Shown: positions 58,797 to 64,000 of the stretch, in pieces
How positions within the stretch are numbered: the first letter of the stretch is position 1
Layout: each line of letters begins with the position of its first letter
Source of the DNA: Mycolicibacterium frederiksbergense
GTDB lineage: Bacteria > Actinomycetota > Actinomycetes > Mycobacteriales > Mycobacteriaceae
Direction of reading: 5' to 3'
Assembly: GCF_012223425.1 (NCBI RefSeq)
Contig: NZ_CP038799.1
Location: 4,572,249 to 4,636,248 of the forward strand
Length of the DNA stretch: 64,000 nt
Made by a program: the position numbers and the translations under genes
The notes under the pieces: generated by a model
The model's database searches: none
What the model saw: only the letters and a program-made list of their open reading frames with translations
Told to the model about the DNA's origin: nothing

Positions 58797-59041
58797 GACA
58801 CCTCCTGCTCGCCGAAGACCCCGTACTCGCGCATGGTGGCCAGGGTCAGTTGCGCCGACTGCTCATCGATACGAGTCAGGGCGAATCCCGCATGCAGGAT
58901 CGTGTAGTCACCGACCGCCAGGTCGGGAAGATAGGCCAACGATGCGGTTTTCACCTCGTCGCCGAAGGCCACGTGGGCGAACCGTCCACCGGTGGGTGCA
59001 TCCCAGATTTCGGTGATGCGACCGGGTATCCCTAAACACAT
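58793..59041 (-). CDS. hypC: Hydrogenase maturation chaperone HypC (copy 2)
   Basis: This 82-residue protein begins MCLGIPGRITEIWDAP and has GDYTILHAGFALTRIDEQSA. It differs clearly from copy 1 (about one third of positions shared beyond the motifs by eye), suggesting a separate partner or an old duplication. Its start overlaps the end of hypF by ten bases. Confidence 0.94.
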   Translation of the reverse strand: MCLGIPGRITEIWDAPTGGRFAHVAFGDEVKTASLAYLPDLAVGDYTILHAGFALTRIDEQSAQLTLATMREYGVFGEQEVS

Positions 59042-61422
59042 CGCGGTGTCCTTTCGCCGAGTCGGTGGTGTGCGGTATCGGGCCCGGATTCGGCCAGCGC
59101 GGTCAGCACCGAAACCGCCGCCTGACCCAGTGCCAGTCCGCCGTCGTTGGGCGGCACTTTGCGGTGGATCAACACGCGAAACCCAGCTTCCTGCAACAGC
59201 TGCCGACAGGATCGGAGCAGCAGCACATTCTGGAAGACCCCGCCGGTCAGGCCCACCGTGCGGGTGCCTCCGGCGACCTGTTGGACGACTTCGGTGACGG
59301 CGACAGCGACGGCGTGGTGGAACCCGGATGCCAGCGCGGCGGTGTCGGCACCGTCGGAGGCGGCCGACGCCAACGCCGCGATCAGCGGCACCGGATCGAG
59401 CACGCCATCCGGGCGCACGTCCACCCGCAGTGGCACCGGTCCCGGCCCGGCGACGTCAGCGCAGGCCGAGGTGGCCAGCGATTCCAGCTCGATGGCCGCC
59501 TGACCTTCGTAGTCGATGTGCTGGCGTACCCCGAGCAGCGAGGCCACCGCATCGAACAACCGGCCCATGCTGGTTGTCGGCACACACCCGCGGCCGGTCG
59601 CGAACTGTGTTCGCAGCAAACGCAACTCGGCGCTGGTGGCCGCAGCTACCGGCGCCATATCCGAGTGCCACGGCACGCGGGCCTCCCACAAGTGGGCCAG
59701 CCCCATCCGCCATGGGTTGCGTACTGCTGCGTCGCCGCCGGCCAACGGCACGGCGGCAAGGTGTCCGGCGCGGGTGAACCGATGCGAGTCATGGTCGAGG
59801 CGCAGAATCTCACCGCCCCATACGGTGTCATCGCATCCGTAACCCGTGCCGTCGAACGCGACCCCGATGATCGGCTCGCCGAGCATGCCGTGTTCGGCGA
59901 GAAGTGACACCACATGCGCGTGATGGTGTTGCACCAGATCCAGCGGCCGCCCGCCGGTGTTGTGCTCGGCCCAGTTCCGGGTGACGTACCGCGGGTGCAG
60001 ATCGGTGGCGATGCGGGCCGGCTCGCGACGGATCTCGCTGAGCTGGCGCACCGACTGCGTGAACGCTTTGAGCGTGGCCACACTGCCCATATCGCCGATA
60101 TGGGCCGAGCAGAACGCGCGGCGTCCGTCGGTGAGGCAGAACGTGTTCTTGAGCTCGCCGCCGACAGCCAGGACAGGCGGTCCATCCCGGCCCAGGTCGA
60201 TGGGCAGCGGCGCATAGCCGCGGGAGCGTCGGATCGGCAGTTCGTGGCCGTCCACGACTCGGACGACGGAGTCATCGCACGGTATGTGGATGGGCCGGTC
60301 ATGATCGAGCACGGCATCGGCCAGCGCGGGTAAGCGGCGAGCGGCGTCCTCGGCGGTGCAGCAGATGGGTTCATCGGAGCGGTTGGCACTGGTCAACACG
60401 ATGGCATCGATAGTGTCGGCCCCGGAGTCCGGTGCCGGTGTCAACAGCAGGTGGTGGATCGGTGAATACGGCAGCATCAGCCCGATCAAGGGGCTTCCCG
60501 GGGCCACGCCGGCGGCGACCGGCGCACTATCCCGGCGCCTCAGCAACACGATGGGCCGCGCCGAGCTGGAAAGAACCCGCACTTCCGCAGCGTCGATATG
60601 TGCGTACTGTCGCGCCACGTCGAGATCACGGACCATGAGTGCAAAGGGCTTGCCGCCCCGTGCCTTACGTCGTCGCAGAGCGGTGACTGCCGCATCGTCG
60701 CCGGGTCGGCACGCAAGGTGGTAGCCGCCGATACCCTTGACGGCAACGATGTGTCCAGCGGCCAGGCGCCGCCGGGTCGCGGCCAGCGCAGCATCGACAC
60801 CGTCGACCCGCCCGCCCGGACCGGTGAACCACAGGGACGGTCCGCAGTCGGGGCAGGCGATGGGCTGAGCATGGAATCGGCGGTCTGCCGGGTCGTCGTA
60901 CTCCTGCGCGCAACGCTCGCACATCGGAAAGCCGGCCATGGTGGTGGCGGGCCGGTCATAGGGCAGGCCCCGGATGATCGTGAACCGCGGGCCGCAGTCG
61001 GTGCACGTGATGAACGGGTGGTGATGGCGGCGGTCGGCGGGGTCGAACATCTCGGCAAGGCAGAGGTCACATATCGCCACATCCGGCGGGATGGCGGTGG
61101 GGACCGATGCCGATATACGGCTGGTGGCGATCTGGAAACCACTGTGCCACTGACTATCGGAGCGAATCTGTCGACTCGACACATCGTCGATCACCGCGAG
61201 CGGTGGTGCATCCAGACGCAGTCGTTTGCCGAATTCGGCGATGGTGGCAGCGGGGCCCTCGATATCGATGAACACGGTCGCCGAGTCGTTGCCCACGACG
61301 CCGGCCAGACCGAGTTCGGTGGCGATCCGATGTACGAACGGCCGGAAACCGACGCCTTGTACGACACCGGTCACGATGAATCGGTGCCGGGTGGCAGCTG
61401 CGGGCAATCCCTGCGGCGACAT
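59032..61422 (-). CDS. hypF: Carbamoyltransferase HypF
   Basis: This 796-residue enzyme makes the carbamoyl group for HypE from carbamoyl phosphate and ATP. An acylphosphatase domain (VTGVVQGVGFRPFVHRIA) comes first, then two zinc fingers (CDLC, CTDC, CERC, CPDC). A YrdC-like domain (VAVKGIGGYHLACRPGDDAAV) and a Kae1-like domain (VQHHHAHVVSLLAEHG, VGLTGGVFQNVLLL) complete it. Full length for the family. The start overlaps the NHL gene stop (TGATG). Confidence 0.96.
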   Translation of the reverse strand: MSPQGLPAAATRHRFIVTGVVQGVGFRPFVHRIATELGLAGVVGNDSATVFIDIEGPAATIAEFGKRLRLDAPPLAVIDDVSSRQIRSDSQWHSGFQIATSRISASVPTAIPPDVAICDLCLAEMFDPADRRHHHPFITCTDCGPRFTIIRGLPYDRPATTMAGFPMCERCAQEYDDPADRRFHAQPIACPDCGPSLWFTGPGGRVDGVDAALAATRRRLAAGHIVAVKGIGGYHLACRPGDDAAVTALRRRKARGGKPFALMVRDLDVARQYAHIDAAEVRVLSSSARPIVLLRRRDSAPVAAGVAPGSPLIGLMLPYSPIHHLLLTPAPDSGADTIDAIVLTSANRSDEPICCTAEDAARRLPALADAVLDHDRPIHIPCDDSVVRVVDGHELPIRRSRGYAPLPIDLGRDGPPVLAVGGELKNTFCLTDGRRAFCSAHIGDMGSVATLKAFTQSVRQLSEIRREPARIATDLHPRYVTRNWAEHNTGGRPLDLVQHHHAHVVSLLAEHGMLGEPIIGVAFDGTGYGCDDTVWGGEILRLDHDSHRFTRAGHLAAVPLAGGDAAVRNPWRMGLAHLWEARVPWHSDMAPVAAATSAELRLLRTQFATGRGCVPTTSMGRLFDAVASLLGVRQHIDYEGQAAIELESLATSACADVAGPGPVPLRVDVRPDGVLDPVPLIAALASAASDGADTAALASGFHHAVAVAVTEVVQQVAGGTRTVGLTGGVFQNVLLLRSCRQLLQEAGFRVLIHRKVPPNDGGLALGQAAVSVLTALAESGPDTAHHRLGERTPRCV

Positions 61423-62615
61423 CAGCGCCGCCGCCAGATCATGATGCGGTTGTTGCCCGAATCGGCCACCGCGAGGCGGTCACCGCGCAACCACACACCG
61501 TACGGCCAGCACAGGGAGTCGTGAGTGACGGCGTCCCAGCGATTTTCGCCATTGGCGGCGAATGAGGGTTGCGCAAGCACGTGATCGGCGGGGCGGCCGT
61601 CGGCCGGCAGTGCGTCCCACAACAGGATGCGGTTGTTGGCGGTGTCGGCGACCGCCAACCGCTGCGCCGGTCCGCCGGCGGCGTCGAGGCAGACGGAGTA
61701 CGGGAAACGGAGCCGGTCGCCCTTCTGGGGGCCGTACGGCCATTCTTGGGCCGTCGTGAAATCGGGCTGTCCCAGAACCAGATCGGCGGGCTGGTCGTCG
61801 GAGGGCAGCGGCGACCAGCCCAGGACCCGGTGATCACCGGCATCGGCGACCAGCAGCAGCCGGTCGGTGCCGGTGAGACTGTGTGGCCAGCGGAAGCTGT
61901 GCGGGCCCACCTCTTCGCCGCGGTTCTCCTCACGGTGGTGGGCATCGGGCTGGCCCAGCACGATATCGGCGGGTTGACCGGGCTCGGGTATTCCGCCGCT
62001 CCAGCCGAGCACCCTGCGGTTGCCGGTGTCGGCGACCCAGAATGTCGATCCGACCATCGCAACGCCGAACGGCCAGTACAGCGTTGCCGCGTTGCACTCA
62101 CGTCCGGAGTTGGGCTCCACGGATGACAGGTCCGGTTGGCCGAGCACCAGATCGGGTGGGGTGCCGTGCTCTTCGGGAAGTTCACGCCACACCAGGATGC
62201 GGTGGTGCCAGGCGTCGGCCACGATGAGCTGCCCACGGTGAATCAGCACTCCGGTGGGCAGATTCATCCCGTTCTCGGGGCCACGGCCGCCGGCGGCGCG
62301 TCCCTCCGACGTGGCATCGGGCTGGCCGAGCACCACATCGGCGGGCTGTCCGTCCCGGGTCGGGACACCGTTCCAGATCAAGACCCGGTGATTGCCCGAA
62401 TCGGCGGCGACCAGGTGATCGTCATCGAAGAACACGCAGCGCGGGGAGTACATCCAGGCCGGGGTGGGGCTGGCGGCAGGCAGCGTCAGCCCGCCCGACG
62501 CGGGTGCCCCCAGCCACACCTCCGGAATCCAGCCGCCCGTCATGTCGGGCCCGACGGCACCTGCCGGGCGCGGTGTCGCCCGGGAAAGACTGGTTCGTAC
62601 CGTGAGGCTCGTCAT
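61422..62615 (-). CDS. NHL-repeat beta-propeller protein of the hydrogenase locus
   Basis: This 397-residue protein has about six propeller blades, each with a VLGQPD-type turn and a VADxxNHRxLxW strand, for example LVAADSGNHRVLIWNGVP, LIVADAWHHRILVWRELP, FWVADTGNRRVLGWSG, LLVADAGDHRVLGWSPLP, LAVADTANNRILLWDALP and LAVADSGNNRIMIWRRR. ATG 62615 overlaps the upstream stop; the open frame to 62732 is rejected. No signal peptide is visible. Propellers of this type occur beside uptake hydrogenase genes and may scaffold assembly (inference). Confidence 0.85.
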   Translation of the reverse strand: MTSLTVRTSLSRATPRPAGAVGPDMTGGWIPEVWLGAPASGGLTLPAASPTPAWMYSPRCVFFDDDHLVAADSGNHRVLIWNGVPTRDGQPADVVLGQPDATSEGRAAGGRGPENGMNLPTGVLIHRGQLIVADAWHHRILVWRELPEEHGTPPDLVLGQPDLSSVEPNSGRECNAATLYWPFGVAMVGSTFWVADTGNRRVLGWSGGIPEPGQPADIVLGQPDAHHREENRGEEVGPHSFRWPHSLTGTDRLLLVADAGDHRVLGWSPLPSDDQPADLVLGQPDFTTAQEWPYGPQKGDRLRFPYSVCLDAAGGPAQRLAVADTANNRILLWDALPADGRPADHVLAQPSFAANGENRWDAVTHDSLCWPYGVWLRGDRLAVADSGNNRIMIWRRR

Positions 62616-63523
62616 GGACCGACTCGGATCCAGATCTGACCGTTGTTCACCCGCAACGGCAGCTGCTCCAGCTGGGCTTCCGGCGCCGTGAGGCATTCGC
62701 CGGAGCCGGCGTCGTAGCAGAAGCCGTGCCACGGACAGGTCAGGGTGCCGTTCTCGGCGTCGAACACCGCGTTGTCCAACGGCAGCGCCTCATGCGCGCA
62801 TTCGTTGACATAGCAGGACAATTGGCCGCTCTGGCTGACCAGTAGCACCGACACCTCCTGCCCGGTGGGCGGTGTGGCCAACAGCTTGGCGACCAGACCG
62901 TTGTCGGGCATGTCGGCGACGGCGCCGGCCTGCGCCCAACCATCCTCGGCATGAACGGTCGAGAACAGCGATTCCGGCGCGATCACCGTCTGCTCGGGCT
63001 CATTGGGGACGACTTCGATGCCGTTGATCGACGCGATGCCCTCGACCAGCGCCTTTTCCACCAGGTTGCGCAATGTCACCGATGACATCGAACACCCGTT
63101 ACAGGCGCCCGTCAGGCGAACGAATGCGATGCCGTCGTCGATACGCACCAGAGTGACATCGCCACCGTGTCCCTGCAGCTGTGGCCGAACCTCCTGAAGA
63201 GCCTTGGCGGCCTCGGTCATCGGGTCCGGTCGCACGATCTGGTGCAGTGACAACAGCAGATGCACCACCGGGTCGTCGACGAGGTCGAACAACACCGGCC
63301 GGGTGGCATCGCCGGCTCGCAGGCTGCGCACGATGGTCACCAGACCGGCGCGGTGGATCGCCTCGACCGCAGCCTTGAGTTCCTCGGCAACGGTGCGCGC
63401 GGCCGGATCCAGTGCCTCCAGCGCCTTGACGGCGTCATCGACGCGGGTCGCCAGCTGTTCGAAGGTCGGTTCGGCGGTCACCGCCGGCGGTGCGGCGGTG
63501 AGCTGCGGCACGGTGGTGGTCAT
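62612..63523 (-). CDS. NifU-type domain fused to a Rieske 2Fe-2S domain
   Basis: This 303-residue protein has an N-terminal helical region, a NifU C-terminal-type iron-sulfur scaffold segment (LQGHGGDVTLVRIDDGIAFVRLTGACNGCSMSSVTLRNLV with CxxC), and a C-terminal Rieske domain with NECAHEALPLDNAV and LTCPWHGFCYD (C-x-H and C-x2-H). It could deliver clusters or carry electrons for the hydrogenase. ATG 63523 overlaps the TPR gene stop; its own stop overlaps the NHL gene. Confidence 0.88.
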   Translation of the reverse strand: MTTTVPQLTAAPPAVTAEPTFEQLATRVDDAVKALEALDPAARTVAEELKAAVEAIHRAGLVTIVRSLRAGDATRPVLFDLVDDPVVHLLLSLHQIVRPDPMTEAAKALQEVRPQLQGHGGDVTLVRIDDGIAFVRLTGACNGCSMSSVTLRNLVEKALVEGIASINGIEVVPNEPEQTVIAPESLFSTVHAEDGWAQAGAVADMPDNGLVAKLLATPPTGQEVSVLLVSQSGQLSCYVNECAHEALPLDNAVFDAENGTLTCPWHGFCYDAGSGECLTAPEAQLEQLPLRVNNGQIWIRVGP

Positions 63524-64000
63524 CCCGGCACCTCCGAGTCGGTCCCGGAAAGCACGCTCTGGCGGGCGATCTCGTCGAGCACGCCGCGCACCGTGCGCAC
63601 CGACTCGTTGTCGCCGAGGTCCTCGAACAGGAACCGGGCCTCGTAGAGTTTCGCCTTCGCCTCGTCGAAGACACCGAGATGGGCCAGCACATTGCCTTGA
63701 TTGGCCAGGACTCTGGCCCGGCCGAGGGGGTCGGTGTCGCGGTCGCGGGTCTGCAGAACGGACTCGTAGATCTCGACCGCCTCGACCAGGTTCTCTTTCT
63801 GATGTCGCGAAGGCGTGTACACCAGCGAGTTGGCCAGGTTGAGCTGGACGCTGGACCACTCCTGCAGATGTGTTTCGCGGCTGTAGACCGTCAATGCCGC
63901 CCGCAAGGACTGTGCCGCCACCCCCAGCCGTAGCTGACCGGAGGCTTCCACCATCGGCATGGTCAGGTACGCGGTGGCCAGCCCGGAGTGCGCGGCGGCC
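63520..64000 (-). CDS. TPR-type helical repeat protein, C-terminal part (5' end outside window)
   Basis: At least 160 residues of helix-turn-helix repeats: QLNLANSLVYTP..NLVEAVEIYESVLQTRD and RARVLANQGNVLAHLGVFDEAKAKLYEARFLFEDL, the alternating pattern of tetratricopeptide repeats. The frame is open to the window end, so ATG 63960 is probably internal. The stop overlaps the NifU-Rieske start. The hydrogenase structural genes are expected further right. Confidence 0.8.
   Translation of the reverse strand, partial: AAAHSGLATAYLTMPMVEASGQLRLGVAAQSLRAALTVYSRETHLQEWSSVQLNLANSLVYTPSRHQKENLVEAVEIYESVLQTRDRDTDPLGRARVLANQGNVLAHLGVFDEAKAKLYEARFLFEDLGDNESVRTVRGVLDEIARQSVLSGTDSEVPG

Noticed and set aside
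1..64000. tRNA or rRNA genes
   Set aside because: Intergenic stretches were inspected for cloverleaf-like and rRNA-like sequence and none was seen; a tRNAscan run would be decisive.

Overview
This window is high-GC chromosomal DNA of a non-tuberculous Mycobacterium (Mycolicibacterium type). The evidence is the near-unbroken conserved order korA-korB, mobA, rpf, an Rv2449c-like reductase, valS, folC, a DUF4233 membrane gene, ndk, rne, rplU, rpmA, obg, proB, nadE, rbsK, proA, a moxR/VWA pair, nadD, rsfS, gpgP, octT and degV. That is the order seen (in reverse orientation) around Rv2455c-Rv2417c of M. tuberculosis. Two blocks break the backbone: a nitrogen-scavenging island at 7.8-13.2 kb and a hydrogenase-accessory region at the right end. 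No rRNA, tRNA, CRISPR array or prophage was seen.

Left part (1-7.8 kb): the 3' end of a LacI-type regulator and a PfkB sugar kinase, then the 2-oxoglutarate:ferredoxin oxidoreductase genes korAB and mobA. A long, relatively AT-rich gene-free stretch with several inverted repeats follows. It leads to two tandem resuscitation-promoting-factor genes separated by a perfect 15-bp terminator hairpin.

Nitrogen island (7.8-13.2 kb): an FAD monooxygenase is divergent from a three-gene heme-dependent dimethylamine N-demethylase operon (DmmA-like, DmmB-like reductase, DUF3445 catalytic subunit). The operon converges on an ammonium transporter gene that is followed directly by a 72-residue membrane protein gene. 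The divergent promoter region carries a four-half-site GlnR-type operator (8985-9022). This suggests a methylated-amine nitrogen-acquisition module under global nitrogen control.

Backbone (13.2-47.5 kb): an S9 peptidase, the conserved housekeeping run above, and species-variable pairs: a PIG-L deacetylase with an FAD oxidoreductase, a TetR regulator divergent from a P450, a sirtuin divergent from an APH-fold kinase, a DUF2306 membrane protein and a crotonase. The moxR gene has no in-frame usual start at the expected place, which points to a one-base indel.

Right part (47.5-64 kb): a DapB-like reductase, a 5'-truncated flavoprotein remnant, and an F420/luciferase-like gene split by a 1457-bp ISL3-family element with a perfect 8-bp target duplication. 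Excising the element in silico restores an intact 282-codon gene. After an FGGY kinase comes a tightly coupled leftward operon of at least 12 genes: a TPR protein, a NifU-Rieske fusion, an NHL protein, hypF, hypC, a HypC fusion, a SIS protein, hypE, hypC, hypD, a DUF6390-like gene and an unknown gene. This is the maturation and accessory end of a [NiFe]-hydrogenase locus, probably of the mycobacterial group 2a (Huc) type. Its structural genes would lie beyond position 64000.
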